64,000 nt of DNA from Metallyticus violacea (lineage: Eukaryota; Arthropoda; Insecta; Mantodea; Metallyticidae). Made by a program: the position numbers and the translations under genes. The stretch is from assembly GCA_030762175.1 (NCBI GenBank), contig CM060842.1, forward strand, positions 64,380,001-64,444,000, read 5' to 3'. Positions 22,441-35,186 of the stretch are shown piece after piece. The notes under the pieces are model-generated. The model ran no database searches, was not told the origin of the DNA, and worked only from the letters and a program-made list of their open reading frames with translations. Numbering within the stretch: the stretch's first letter is position 1; each line of letters starts with the position of its first letter.

Positions 22441-25400
22441 TATTGCAGTGTTATTTTTACATTTGTATGCAGAATCGTTTCATAAAATTTATTTTTTGTA
22501 ATTTCTGTTTTTTGATTAATATAATGTGGCTGCTTCAGATTATGTTTGAGCTGTTTGTTAACAGAGGAATGAAGGAGAATAAATAAATTAATTACTTTTT
22601 GTTTAATTTAAAATGCGAATACATTTAGTATTGTAGGAAATGTTGACAATTTTTTTCTCTCTCTCTTCTAATGTACTAGATACAACAAATTGTCATGTAC
22701 CTACATAAAAATAAATGTATTAATGCCTTATAAAACATTTTAATTTTCTCTGTAGGAATTTTATACCCCATGTAATTAAAATAACTTCTAAAACGTTTCC
22801 TTCAGTGATAACTTTTGCTGTGTTTACAGCCCTTTACAATGATTTAGTTTATTTATTAATATTTTCAGGTTGTGAATTGTAGCTATTTATTTAACTTAAA
22901 TGTGATTTTTCTTGGTTATTTCTATGTTTGACATTGGAATGTAACAATGAAGAAAGAGCGTCTGAAGTTATATTAATAGGAGTATGGCTATTGTTAGTCA
23001 CTTGATAAACTATTCCATTATTGCAGTTACTGATAAATTGACAAATCAGTTGTCACATAGAAGCAGGTTTTTATTTCTGACTGATTTTGGGTTTTTCAAA
23101 TACCCTCCGTGAAGAGTGATTACTTGCTTCCCTTGTCCATTGACTGATAGTCACCTCCTTAACGGGCCAGCCCTTCTGCATCACTTTTGTGGCCAAGTTT
23201 CCTCACTTGTCCTCTTCATTTTCACTTTTGTTTAATCCTGCTACGTCTGCGGTGTCAGTTGATTCTTTTAATTTAAAATTAGGTAGTCTGACGTAGAAGT
23301 ATCTCATTCTAGAGGCTTTAAACAACAATATGATTTAATACAGGGCCATTAATATATACAGCAGCCGCAGAAAGATGAACAGCTCCCGGGACACAGGTCG
23401 ATCATCAGCCCTACTATGGGTCGGAAGCACAAAGGGATTTTGAATCTAACCTTGGAGTGGAAGATGAGTGTTCTCTTTCCATTCGTAAATAAGTCTCATA
23501 TCGCGAATACGTTGTAACTCACTCGTCTAAGTTCATGAACTAAAAACGTGAATATTTCATGTTTACTAAGCAATAAATTTCAATAATTTACTCTTTGAAC
23601 CGTATCACTTTCTCGCTAAGTATGAACAGTGTATACCTGTATGGCTTTAACTTTAGTGACTGTTGTATTTCTTGCAGAAAGTGAAGAAATGTTTCTTTGT
23701 TGTGCGTTTAGCTACTGATTTTTGTAGCGAAGATCCTAGACTGAATCTGATTTTATTCCAATTGTTCTTCCATTAAACCCTTTCGTTTCTGGAAACAAAT
23801 TTTCTTCAACACTTTGTCTGTGATTTCAAGTTTATTCGAAAGTCTTGAAGGGGACACTGCATTAAGTTTCAATAAACTTTTTCGAGCACCTCTAGCAGAA
23901 GTTTTTTTAAAACACCTTTTAGACAGAAAAGTTCAACTTTTCACACCCAAGTGCCACACCATTTTAAACATCCAGAATTACTCTACTACGACTTACATAC
24001 ACCCCCGTCTCACGCTATGCGTACTTAGACTATCCTAAGATTGCGGGTTACTTTAATATCAACGAGAGCAAGGAAGAATGTGTAACAGGAATACCGACCA
24101 ATGCAGTAGCATTCTTCCAGGATGCATATGTTGTATTTGCGACAACCATGTACTTTAATGACTCCATATAATCGATAAAGAAAACAGCTCAAGTAAAAAG
24201 AAAAGTTACAATAACAAAGTAAAGGAAACAGGATTTATTTGAAGGTGCATGGTTATATATTCAAATAGTTTTTAAGAGAATTAAATGGTAATCAAGTATT
24301 TTTCCATTGCTCCATTTAAAGTATTTTTCTTGTAGACAAAAGAAATACCACAAACTTTGTAAATCAGAAATATAACGTTTAAATTGATTTAGAGCAAGAT
24401 ATAAAATTTATGCATCATCTTACATTTAATTGTGTGCTTTTTCTCATCCTTATTGAACTTGATTGGTTAACAGTTAAAATGGATAATTACAATATAAAAA
24501 TTAATTTAACTGACTACATTATATTTCCAAGCAACTCGTATCTATTAATTAAGCTGTACCATGTATATTAAGGTATTTTTTCATTATTTAACATGAAACC
24601 TCTTTTTATTTAAATATAGTGCAGAGAAAAAGAAACATTTAAGAAGTACATGCTACATTTTCAATATATAGGAATGAAGGTGTAATTCTCAACAACGTTT
24701 CTTATTTGCGCTCACACATACTATATTATATCTCGTAATCCGTACGAAAAACTCACTTAGAAGTGTTTGTCAATGGCGGATAAATAATAAATGACACTTT
24801 TAAGCAATATCTAAATAAAATAGATATACTCGTGTATTATTTAAGAACTGAAAAGGTTCACATATAAATTTAGAAAACCATGAAATTTCAGAGAATAAAC
24901 AAGCAGTTATAATAAAAATTGATACCATTTACTACATTCTGAATACCCTTTAGACCTAAACTAACTCTCCAGGTTAAATGTTGTTAAAGCAAAGTATGGT
25001 GTGATTCGATTGTAACAAGTGTCGTTCTTCTTTATATAGCGGAGGCAAGCTTAAGAAAATGATCATATTTTAGTAAATAAGAACATTTTAAAAATATTAT
25101 CCAGTAAAATTATTTTGAAAAACAGCTTTGTGCCGTCGCTTTGACTGCATTGTCTTTTTCGAAATATCTCTTAGTTACTGTTTACGTGAAAACTGAACTT
25201 TCTGAAGCTTCTTTTTAGCAATAAAAGTTCTTAGGAATGTGTGATAATGAAATAACTGAAATCGGGGCTTTCCTTTGATACTATACCTGAATTTCATGCA
25301 CTGCATGTAATTTCGAACTTAGATAAATCGAATTGATTCAGTATGTAAAATAAAAATTAGCCGTCGGGGCAAATAAAAATGCGAAATTATGTAAATTATA

Positions 25401-25813
25401 AACACTCTCTTCGCATTTAAATTCATCCTTAGGACTGTCAGATCTTGAAATCTGCAACGGTTAAAGACTTGCTCTCTTGCTTGCTGAATTGTGCAGATTT
25501 AAATGTGCATGATGAAAGTGAAATTTAATTCGGAATGGAAGTTTTCACATGCACAGATACAAACCTTTATCTCCTCCCAGATACGAAGATCGTTCACATA
25601 ATTTTCTATCTGTGAGTCCCGCAATCTACGTGGTTTCTTCCTTGTTCATATTCGGATATGTGATACACAAACGTATTTTAAATTACCTAACATATAAACA
25701 CAGTACTCTCGATTACTTAACACAGTGTTTATTAGTAGACTCACAATTAAATGCTTGCAGCAATTAAGGTTACCTACACATTGCTCATATCTACCCTCCT
25801 TAAACCCAAATTT
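22441..25813. other. Unassigned AT-rich stretch
   Basis: I read both strands and found no transposase or RT motif, SINE or paired repeat. The 74-codon frame at 23814-24038 has no recognisable features. Confidence 0.55.
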
Positions 25814-25823
25814 GTCGTATGAT

Positions 25824-26120
25824 TGTCGGTCCTGGTATGTAGTGGTAACCATACTTGCCTCCTAAACCCAAGATCGCGGGTTCAAACCCGGCCAGGATCG
25901 ATGAATTTTTCCGAGCGTAAAAATCCTAAGTATGGCTTCCTTCGGAAGGGAAGTAAAGCCGTTGATCCCATGTTGTACATTTACGGCAAGAAAAAGAATC
26001 TGAAGCCTGAAAGAAGAGGCCTCTGAGCAAAATTTGTCGGCCGTTTCACGCCCTGAATTGAATGGGACGCTGATGACCTGAGATGTTAAAGACCGTCCAT
26101 AAATAAATCAATCAATCAAC
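25824..26120 (+). mobile_element. SINE family B, full-length copy
   Basis: The head at 25827 reads ggtcctggtatgtagtggta; the anticodon-like arm is cttgcctcctaaacccaag and the B box is gggttcaaacccg. The body and tail follow the family pattern to taaagaccgtccataaat and (aatc)n. Candidate duplications are gtcgtatgattg (25814-25825) and gtcgcatgtttg (26121-26132), 10 of 12 matching, overlapping the copy's first bases. Confidence 0.92.
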
Positions 26121-26321
26121 GTCGCATGTTTGCTGGGTGTCTTTGTTCGCATTAGTACGGAGGATGTCAGTAAACTCTCTTCTGGGTGATGAACCTAGGG
26201 GCACTACGTCCACTCAACCACAAGATTGCTGCATTCCTCTTCCTGTAGACGGTCATGCCCAATTCTTTGCAATTCTATTCAGGTTGACCATATTGAATCT
26301 ACCATTTCATTCTCGATGGGA

Positions 26322-26570
26322 CGGGTGGCCGAGGTCGTTAAGGCGCGGACTCGTGAGCGGAAGGTCTGGGGTTCGATTCCCGCCAGGACCATCTTTCCTG
26401 ACTGAGGTTTTCTTCAGGTTTTCGTGGAAAAAACCTCAGTTCTCATAAATGGCAAATGCCGGAGAGGTACTCTAAACTTAGGCCTGGAACGTTTCCTTCC
26501 TTAAAAAATAAATCCTTTCCCAGTTTATCATTAAGTAAATTTCTTTGTGGCAAAAAAATTGTTAATTGAC
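26322..26570 (+). mobile_element. SINE family A, deleted in its tail
   Basis: The head is nearly consensus: ggtggccgaggtcgttaagg and ggttcgattcccgccaggac. The foldback arm has an extra insertion (tcgtggaaaaaacctcagt). The tail is intact to cagtttatcatt (26532), then continues tttgtggcaaaaaaattgtt, which looks like a deleted and degraded version of the terminal block. Confidence 0.88.
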
Positions 26571-27094
26571 TACATACACTTTTAGGGAACAGTATAGTTT
26601 CAATTATTCCACTTTAACAGGCAACATGAACAGTGCTCTACGTGACACTTTGATTGTTCCTCTGTAGTTTACTTTTAGTTAAGGCGTTATAAAGAACAAA
26701 CGCTTACTTTCCTACAGAATAAAGCTTTTGTTAGATTAGAGCCAATATATAAGTTAGTCAAAAAATCTTCAAAGTTATACAAAACAAGTACTTTATGAAT
26801 ATTCACTTGTTCCTGGTTCGGGTTGCGCAGTAATGATGAATATAGTTTCATTGGTAGACCACCAGATGGAGTTTTGTGAAAATGGCAGGTAAAACATTTT
26901 GTATGCTGAAATTCCGTGGGACTAAGTTCATTCATAATAAAAGCCCATAAGTTCAGGCATTTATTTTGGTTAAAATAGGCAGGCAAAAGGAACTTAACAT
27001 ACTGAAAATAAGCAGTAATGTAATTAAAATAGGAATTTATTAAAATTGGAATTTTTTCACATAATTAAAGTACCTAAGCTTAATTGGGGGGGGG
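26571..27094. other. Unassigned; 99-codon minus-strand frame
   Basis: The frame at 26687-26986 (minus) has varied composition and ends near the hAT fragment on the same strand, but contains no motif I recognise. It could be an upstream or downstream part of an unknown element, or chance. A run of 13 G's lies at 27086-27098. Confidence 0.3.
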
Positions 27095-27330
27095 GGGGTA
27101 ATAAGCAACAACAAGATGTTTTTTCAAGACATCAATTGTCATAGTCGGCCGCTTGTCAGACAGAACACTTTTCATCATGGAAAAAGAACGTTCTACTTCC
27201 ACTGAAGTGACTGGAGCATATTTAAAAGAAGCTATTTCGGAAGGACTCATAACAGAATATTCTTTTTTCAGGATATCATGGAAATGTTGATCAAGACAAA
27301 GTACTTGTGGTTAGTCCTGACGAATGAGCA
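27095..27330 (-). pseudogene. hAT transposase C-terminal dimerisation domain fragment
   Basis: From about 27310 down to 27100 the minus strand translates without a stop: DQHFHDILKKEYSV, then MSPSEIASFKYAPVTSVEVE followed directly by RSFSMM, then KSVLSDKRPTMTIDVLKKHL. The KYAPVTSVEVERSFS block is the hydrophobic dimerisation region found at the C-terminus of hAT transposases. A stop lies just upstream (taa near 27319), and no BED finger or catalytic core was found to the right, so this is a truncated fragment. The local reading frame is still clean. No terminal inverted repeat was located. Confidence 0.85.
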
Positions 27331-29559
27331 AAAGAACGCAGTGGTTTCTGGTCTAGTTAATTTTCTGTTTATACGTTTATAGGGGAATCAGGTTAACTTC
27401 TCTCTTATTTCAGTATTGAACACGTTATAGGGACGGTTTATTACACAGCTGTGCTGCTCTCATCTTTCTCGATTACAATTGTCATTATATCTATACAGCT
27501 GAGAAGTTACCCCAACCACAAATTTCCTAGGATTGTATCTTTCTGATCGATACAAGGTCATTCATCAAGATTATTCAAAATTACAGTATATCTTTCATCC
27601 TCTCTATTTCCTGGTATTCATATTCCTGAAGTAGCTGTAATTTTTTTCTCACACTAATGAAGGTTCTGCTATTAGAGAGCTTAAGCGAATGGGTTGAGGA
27701 AAACGTTTTTGCCTGCTTGAAAAGGAATAAATGTATAATAAGATTCTCAACAGATATTTTTGTGAGGTGAATATGTCATTTAATTTTTATATCTCTTTAC
27801 ACATCTATATATTGAAATTCTTTATGTGTACATGCGTAAATAATCACAGGAAAAATCCATAACAACCCAAAAATCCAAATACCATCTTCCTACCCGAATA
27901 CGGAAACGTGTTCTTTTCTATTTAGTTCTTAAATATATCCAACCAGATAGAAAAGACAATTTGCCTAACTTCCAGGTTCTGTTCATAATCATAGTTAAAC
28001 ATTTTTCGAGCAGAAAACGGGAAGAAATCGGGATATATAAAGATTGTGCATGGTATGCGCAATTTAAAGGCCCCGGTTATCTGTGCAAGAGGAAACGTAG
28101 GTTTCGTCCGTCATCTGCAGTAGACGTGGGACGTGTGCTACAGTGTAAACCCACCCCCCAAAAAAAGAACTCTACAGTGTACTAAAAAAGAAAAAAATCA
28201 ACTGTTAAGGTAGGTTGTTAGGGAGGTTGGTGCTAGCTGTGTTGTGGTAGTTTCATGTGTGTATGCATTTACACTATAAAACTCCGGACTAACCTGCATA
28301 TATATCTGTGCTTTTTATAAGATAAAAATATTTTGGATACAAAGGGATACAGTCCTTTTATTATATTTGAAAAAGATACGGTGAAAACCATTGCTTCATA
28401 AATTCTTTCGTAGAATTCTTGAATTATTGATTTTTATGCAACCATGGGTAAAAAAAAAAATAATTTTTACTTTGGCATTCGTATGGAAAAGGTATGGTAA
28501 ATAAAAGGAATCCACGAAACATGGAAAATTTTGCAGCTAAAGAAACTGCGACTCTGCCTCATATGTATGATAAACAGTGAAAAGTGTTTCGGCGAAGAAA
28601 AAAAAAAAAAAGAGGGAGGACAAAACAGGAGAGTTCTGAGAGGAGAATGGAGGTAGTGCAAAACGATATAAATGAGGAGAAAAGACAGAAAGAGCGGGGG
28701 ACACAGGGAGGCAGGAAATGGAGCGGAAGTGATATAAAATTGTGAGGGAATAAGAAAGATAAACGACAAAGAAGGGAAAGTGGGGATAGATGTGACGATC
28801 ATTAGCGATGTCTCATTTCTTTTCTTTTGTGGCAAGTTAACACCACCAGCGATTCTTATTCATTTGTCCTCAATTTGATATCCCTTACATCTGAATTTTT
28901 CTTCTCTTTGTCCCTTTGCGAGTGTGCTAATAAATATTATCTCCATTCTCATTCCGTTAATGCTACCAGGGATTTACTTGAATTCCATGTGGCGAGTCTT
29001 ACAATCTTTTGTGAGAGGCAAGTGTGATACACAAACTATTCACCGTAATACATCGTTATCTGTAAAATCGAAGGCCATAGATTCCCCCTCTTGGGGACTT
29101 TCCGAACAAAAAATGTCTTCATATTCGAAATCTTTAACTCTAAAACATGGATTTTAATTGAAAAAAGCTTTAGAAATTTCAAAATAGCTATGGGCCTAAG
29201 CTAATACATTTTTAGTTCTCACAGACCATTTGGAAACATTTCCTTCCATGTCTTTTTACACACAGTGTTATCTCTAAATATTCAGAAATAGCTTCATCAC
29301 AGAAAGAACAATACTGCCCTAGATTGTTTTCCTTTACTCGTATCACCTACTTAAGTAGTTGACTATATAGACCCGTTACGTCTTTAACAAATGTTCATCC
29401 AACTATCTGTTCTTCTGCCGATCTAAATTCCTCTTTCCAGTTGGTTTGTATTTTAAAATTAGTTTTGGTATCCAATTAACGCCTATTAAATTTATTTAAT
29501 ATGTGTTGGAGAATGAAGAAAATTAAAAAAAGGTAGATAGCTAAACTATTTCAGTATTT
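27331..29559. other. Unassigned; purine-rich tract at 28.56-28.79 kb
   Basis: No coding motif is seen. The plus strand from about 28560 to 28790 is strongly purine-rich (gaagaaaaaaaaaaaaagag, gaggagaaaagacagaaag), which creates a 122-codon Phe/Ser/Leu-rich frame on the other strand (28467-28835). I treat that frame as low-complexity. Confidence 0.5.
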
Positions 29560-29828
29560 AAAAAGGACAAAAAATCGAATGAAAAACTATAGAGTGATAA
29601 GCTTATTAAATATACAATATAAAATATATGTAAGGATCATTACCTCCAGATTAAATATTTTATGTAATGTAAAATCAGTCAGTGCCATGGTGGCTTTAGA
29701 AGTGGCAGATCATGTAAGGATAATGTATCTTATTAAAAAAAATAGGAAAACGAAGAAAATTTAAAAATTTGAAACACACATGGCGTTTGTTGATCTAGGA
29801 AAAAAAACCCTTTGATAGAGTAGACCGC

Positions 29829-29880
<52 letters not shown>

Positions 29881-30810
29881 GGAAAATATTAAATCAAAAG
29901 GATACATAAAATAGAAGTTATAAAAACTTATATATGAATACAAAACTTAAAATAGAAGTAAATGGGAGATAATCAGAAGAAATAAAAACAAATTATGGCC
30001 TAAAACAAGTATGTGGTCTCTTTTAAATATTATTTAATATATAGAAGGCATTATTAAAAATGAAAAAAATGGTACAAAGATCATAGAGGTAGGACAGAAT
30101 AGATCAGTAAATATTTTGCTATTTGCAAATGATATAGTATTAATTTTTGATAAGGAAGATGCACTACAAAAATGAATATAGAAACTGAATAAAATAAATA
30201 AAAATACAATATAATAATTTTGGGGACTAAAAGAAAAGTAATGGCGTTCCGAGATAAATACCAATGAGAAAAAAAATTGTGATTGATGAAAAAATTGTAG
30301 AACAGCATAACACTTTCAATATTTAGGTTGTGGTGTCATATAAGAAGAAAATCAATTATAAAAATACAAGTTTCAAGCTGTGTGTGTGTGAAACAATTAA
30401 AATATTTTGAAGAGAGAAAGAGAAAGAGAGGGAGAGATAAGATACACAATTAAGATTCTACACAGCCATGACCTTATCAGTTATTTTTAATGGAAGTGTG
30501 GCTTGGACTTAAAAAAAAAAATAAAATTCAAGCAGCTTAAATTCCCATTTTACGTTCTGTGAAACTTGTACAAAAGAAGATCATATAAGAAAGGAGGATA
30601 TTAAGAAAAGAATTAGATGTGCAACCAATATTACAAAAATTAGGAAATTATAAATATGAATGAGTAAAACACTTAAGAATAATGACAGAAAATAGAGTAC
30701 CAAAAACATGTCCACATATAACCCGAAAGGAAGGACATCAATTGGAAAGAAACCAAAAATGTGACATCGGATTAGGTGGGAACTAATTCGTGGGTAGAAG
30801 TTTTGGTATC
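29560..30810 (+). pseudogene. Decayed LINE reverse transcriptase
   Basis: Recognisable pieces in order: KNYRVISLLNIQYKIYVRII (about 29580; RT 'NYRGISLL' motif), HMAFVDLGKK then FDRVDR after a frame change (about 29778-29826; catalytic Asp in FVDL), YGLKQVCGLF (expected RQGCGLSP), LLFANDIVLI (30116-30145; FADD box with the first Asp changed to Asn), KRKVMAFRDKYQ, and a C-terminal NPKGRTSIGKKPK block (about 30719). An ATT microsatellite at 29831-29880 interrupts it after FDRVDR. Stops are frequent. The pattern fits an abundant arthropod LINE group often annotated as endonuclease-reverse transcriptase. The 5' endonuclease part was not found. Confidence 0.8.
29831..29880. repeat. (ATT)n microsatellite inside the LINE relic
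   Basis: Uninterrupted ATT repeats located directly after the FDRVDR codons. Confidence 0.97.
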
Positions 30811-31411
30811 ATACTGTAAAGAAGTTCGCTTCTTCGTTTCACAATGATCTAATGTATATATTCTCAATGTTGATCTGTCTTCTTATAGCTTAATTTCTAG
30901 TTTGATCAGCTCTTCGCAATTCTGCACATTTCTGCAGTTTGGAGTCTCCTTTCATCTTCTACTTCAAAGAGTCTACACCTCTGTGGGAACCACAATGATC
31001 TATATCATTTTATTTTTGTTACTTTCTTAACCTTACATTTTAAATTTCTATTAAATCCATTCATTTTAAATTTTTGTATATAATCAGCGTTATAGGAAAC
31101 TTCACTGCCTAAAAGTTAAAGGATTGATTAACTTGATAATTAATCCTTCACTTTCGCAAAATGGAAAATTCACGAGACCAAGGTTCTTAGCTCGGAAGCA
31201 CTCTGATGCTTTTTTTATTTTTTTTTCTCGAAAAGGCAACAGTTTGGACGGAAGTATCGTGGGTTAACATGAGATGTAATAATGAGAACTGCTTCTTTTT
31301 CAAACACTTCCGAACTAATCGTGGTTTCTCAGGGGATCAACTATCATTTGTTTTCAACGCCTGTAAAAGAAATATCTGGTCTGTGTTGATTTTTTCAAAT
31401 GGCAGTTTACC
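30811..31411. other. Unassigned stretch
   Basis: Nothing recognised. The 94-codon frame at 31206-31490 runs into the SINE copy and is not supported as a gene. Confidence 0.5.
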
Positions 31412-31627
31412 GTTACGTATGGACGAAGTCGTTAAAGCAGAGACTCACGAGCGAGAGGTTCTGGGATTCGATTCCCGAAGTTTTCCTTGATCAAATTATC
31501 ATATGACAGAGAGGCACCCTAAACTTAGAACTGAAATGCAACCTTCCTCTAAAAATATCCTTTCCAATTTAAATTTGATTTCATGTATCACAGTGTCATC
31601 AGTAAAAACGGCGTTAAGCACCATTAG
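31412..31627 (+). mobile_element. SINE family A, old diverged copy
   Basis: The head has ggacgaagtcgttaaagcag and the B box gggattcgattcccg. The foldback arm is deleted. The later blocks accctaaacttag, atttcatgtatcacagtgtc and ggcgttaagcaccatt identify the family. Confidence 0.8.
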
Positions 31628-31949
31628 ATTCTTTTTAGAGTAAGTAAATAGACGCCACCACTTTTATCCCACACTTAGGTCTTTCTTCACTTTTGTTGAG
31701 GCTTCACCTTCAAAGGACAGAATTGGTGACTGCTAATAGACAACTCACGTTTCGTTATCTGTCACTGCTCAGTTACGTTATCGAGTCTTCATCTGCGTTT
31801 TTTTTTTTTTTTCCAGCAATAGGTGGCCCATTTAATGTCTACTGCCTCTTAGCATACTTGAGCATTTCTTTACTGGAAAAGGAAGCATGCTTTTACTTGA
31901 CAAAGCATAAAGCAGGAGTGAAAGCAATAGAAACTCCCAGTTAATTAGC

Positions 31950-32168
31950 GGAATCACAGATATGTCTATAGGTGTACTGAAAACTGTCTATGGGGCAATA
32001 GCAAGATCTACAGTGGCATATGGGACAGAAATTTGGGGATGGGGACAAACTGCGAACTAAGATTCAGCGAAAACATGTTTTCTGAAAGGAATTTTGGGGC
32101 TGGGGAGGAGCACAGCAAACTCCGGAATTAAGAGGGAATTCGGGGCCTGCAGCGACCTAGTTAATTTC
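31950..32168 (+). pseudogene. LINE fragment (RT thumb region)
   Basis: One frame reads VLKTVYGAIARSTVAYGTEI, then WGWGQ, one stop, and FLKGILGLGRSTANSGIKRE. It resembles the thumb segment that follows the RT palm in R1/Jockey-type LINEs (usually 'LYKAVVxPIxLYGSExWG ... RxILGxPRSTPN'). Only this short piece is present, with one in-frame TAA near 32058. Confidence 0.7.
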
Positions 32169-35100
32169 GGCTAATTTAGAACATATACATATATTTTAAA
32201 ACGTATACAAATGCTTAATGTTATATAACATTCAGTTAGACATGAAAACATAAAGAATCATTTACATATAAATTACTTTAAATCTAATATTTTCATTTAG
32301 TAAAATTAATTGACATCACTAATGAATGTTAAACAATAGGTCTTATAACAAACATTTAAGAACATTTTTAAAGCTTTATTAATACTTAATAAGTTATGTT
32401 ATTGGGAAAAGTTTTATATGTGTTAGTATGTTGATAACAGACACCGTTTTGATAGCAAGATTGCATTGAAACAGATATATAAGGAATTTCCCCTTGTACA
32501 GTAAATGTGTTACTGGTATCTTGGTATGGTTTGAATTTTTCCCATTATTTACACAAAACATTAAAATAGAAAGTATTTGCCTAATATTTTAAATAGGTTT
32601 CTTCAAGAAGCCTGCATTCGGTACCACCATATTAAATACCGTATGATTTAATATGTTTGGTTAGTCCATGCATATGAAACCAGAATCGTTTGTTCTTCTA
32701 TGCGCCTTTTAAATGAACTGAAGCAGAAACTCTTTAAGGTAGAAACATGAACTTTTTCAGAAAGTTTCCTCCCATTATTTATAAGAAGGAATTTATATGC
32801 CTTTGAACATTTTTCAAGTACTTTGTTACTTTAATTGTACTGTTTAAAAGTATTTAATTAATTTTGGAGTATTTTCTAAAAAAAAAAAAAAAAAAATCAT
32901 ACCTACGTCATATTTACTATAAAGCATTAATGTACCAATACCAGATACCTAATATAATGTGCTGTAAATTTAATTTTATTTATATACATATTCTAAGTTG
33001 TAGCAATTAAGCGTTAATAATTATTAATCCTCATATATAAATTGTTTTAAAGTCTTTTATAAACCTTTTCTACATTATAACATGTGAAAATAAATTAGTA
33101 GCTAATATTCTCAGTTTCTATGTTCGTGAGCTTATTGTAAGACATGTTGGGACATTAATAATCTAATTTAACGCCGTAAAAGCCCATAGTCCTGTTTTTA
33201 TGCTGATATACTTGGGCTGCTATCGCCTATGCATTTCACTTGCAGTAGCGAGTCTCTGAAAATTTCTGGAAGGCTTAAAATGATTCACAGGGGACTATAA
33301 GGCGGACGAAATACGGAATATACTTTGTGTCAGTATCATCTTTCACTAGAAATGCACTTCTCTTCTAAGACGTCAGCATGGGCAACGGAGGGAAACAAAG
33401 AAGAGGCAGAAGAAGCTGCTTGTATGCAAGGAAAACAAAAACAAGCAAGAGAGTGGATGGGGTGGGTAACTTTAAGAAGCGAGCCTAGTCTTCATTAAGA
33501 TTAGATATTATACACAAACATTTTCTGAATAGCTAAATTTACATGACTAAAACTTGTATGCAGTATTATGAAATTCTTACTACAAAAAATGTTAATGCTT
33601 TATATTTAATAAAGTCTATCATAATACCACATGGTTTTAATTTACATTTAATTTTATACCATTAATGTTGTCTTTCGAATAAAATGTATTAAGAACAGGA
33701 TATGAAAAAATTTTTTTTTTTTTTACCACGCAAGACACCATTTTTACTTTCTGAGAATGAGGAAAATTAACTTAATAAAAACCTTGCCGTTTTACGTGAG
33801 CAAGTCTTGGGAGTTAAGAATTGAAATCTGCCAAAGCTAAGGATGTAGAACTTCAGACAGTTTGCAAATTAAACCGCAAAGATTGTTAAAACACGAGTTA
33901 AAAGAAAGATATTGCCTATTGGTCTTGAAATCTCGAGTTCGATTCCCAATTATTCTTAGAAAAGTATGGGTTTATAATAATATCCACTCAGAATATTAAG
34001 TAGGATGTAAAGAATTCTTATACAATAAGCACTGAATCCAGTCTGGTAAGTCAAGATTGAGGTTGAGATAGAGATTTAAAACGGCGTTAACATGCGACCT
34101 CTCAGTAGAGTTTTGTAGGCAACAGCCTGCTCGGTAGTCCTTGTCTATTTAGAGCGTTTGTGTTCATTTATGCTACATCATTTAATTTGTTCTATTCACA
34201 ATTAATAAAATTATACTGTATTATAATAATTGTATAATATACCTTTTATATATTAAAACATTTATGGTAATCATTAAAAGTCTTAAAGTTAAGCATTATA
34301 AGCGAAGGAAAAAAACAACAACAACAACAACAAAACTACAATAAAGTGAGTAGCAAAAGGCACAAAGTATATCTCATTGACATTTTGTGAACATTTTTAT
34401 TGATAAAGTTGAAGGCCTCAATGGACTCTAGTAATGGGCGCATTGGATGGATTAAATTAGAATGGTTTAGTTGAAGGAGAATATTTCGGTACTTCAAGTT
34501 TGCTCAAGAACTGTCTTTCGGTCTACGCCCCCAGTGGTACATCTCCGAAAAGAAGGGATGGGGTAGTGGGAACACAGATTGTGTGCCAACTTACTCGTAC
34601 CTTGAGAATCTTCCTGGTACAAGTCATACCTCTTTTCACGAATGGCGGCAGAGGGCAGCGTCCGTAGTCGAAGGTAGTGTGACTTCAACATAGGCGGATA
34701 ATTAGCCAGACCATCACAATGATACGTTATCTCACATTATTGGAGCATAATACTAATAAAAGGAAGATATTGTGTTCCCTTCCTTATGGCATAACTTTTT
34801 TTTTAAGCTGGGGTTAAAGAAGATTTGCCACCATTACAATGATTTACCGGCGAACATACTGTCTCACAATCCGCTATCAATATTTATTTACGAAAAGAAG
34901 GCGAGCGTAGGCCATCAGGCCGTAGCGATACTCAGAAAACTACTGAGTCCACAGGTTTCTAGCATTTACCAGAGGTACTATTATGGTTAGTGTGTGTGGA
35001 TTAATTGCGAATTCCAACAGGCGAAAAATAAAAGAGGCGCGATAGCATTCGCAAATGCAAACTAACACTAAGAAGGCGAAATTTGGGTAGATGCGTTTTG

Positions 35101-35186
35101 TTTTCTACGCTGCCGTTCATGAAAGGAGGCATGACGTACCAGAATGATTCTCAGGGTACCGGTAAGTATGAGTCAGGGACTTTTTT
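32169..35186. other. Unassigned AT-rich stretch
   Basis: No element identified. Notable only: a run of 17 A's at about 32880, an (AAC)n stretch near 34317, and a B-box-like gagttcgattccca at about 33932 without a convincing A box. Short frames of 60-72 codons at 34494-34990 lie in a slightly GC-richer area but carry no motif. Confidence 0.5.

Noticed and set aside
25824..25905. A functional tRNA gene at the SINE B heads
   Set aside because: The acceptor and T arms pair, but the anticodon arm has an oversized loop, and the sequence continues into the SINE body in every copy.
26322..26395. A Leu/Ser tRNA gene at the SINE A heads
   Set aside because: The A and B boxes match, but no proper acceptor stem forms and the conserved SINE tail always follows.
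26687..26986. 99-codon minus frame next to the hAT fragment
   Set aside because: No hAT motif or other domain was recognised, so I left it as unassigned rather than calling a gene.
33920..33960. Isolated B box (gagttcgattccca)
   Set aside because: No convincing A box or SINE body around it; probably chance or too worn to call.
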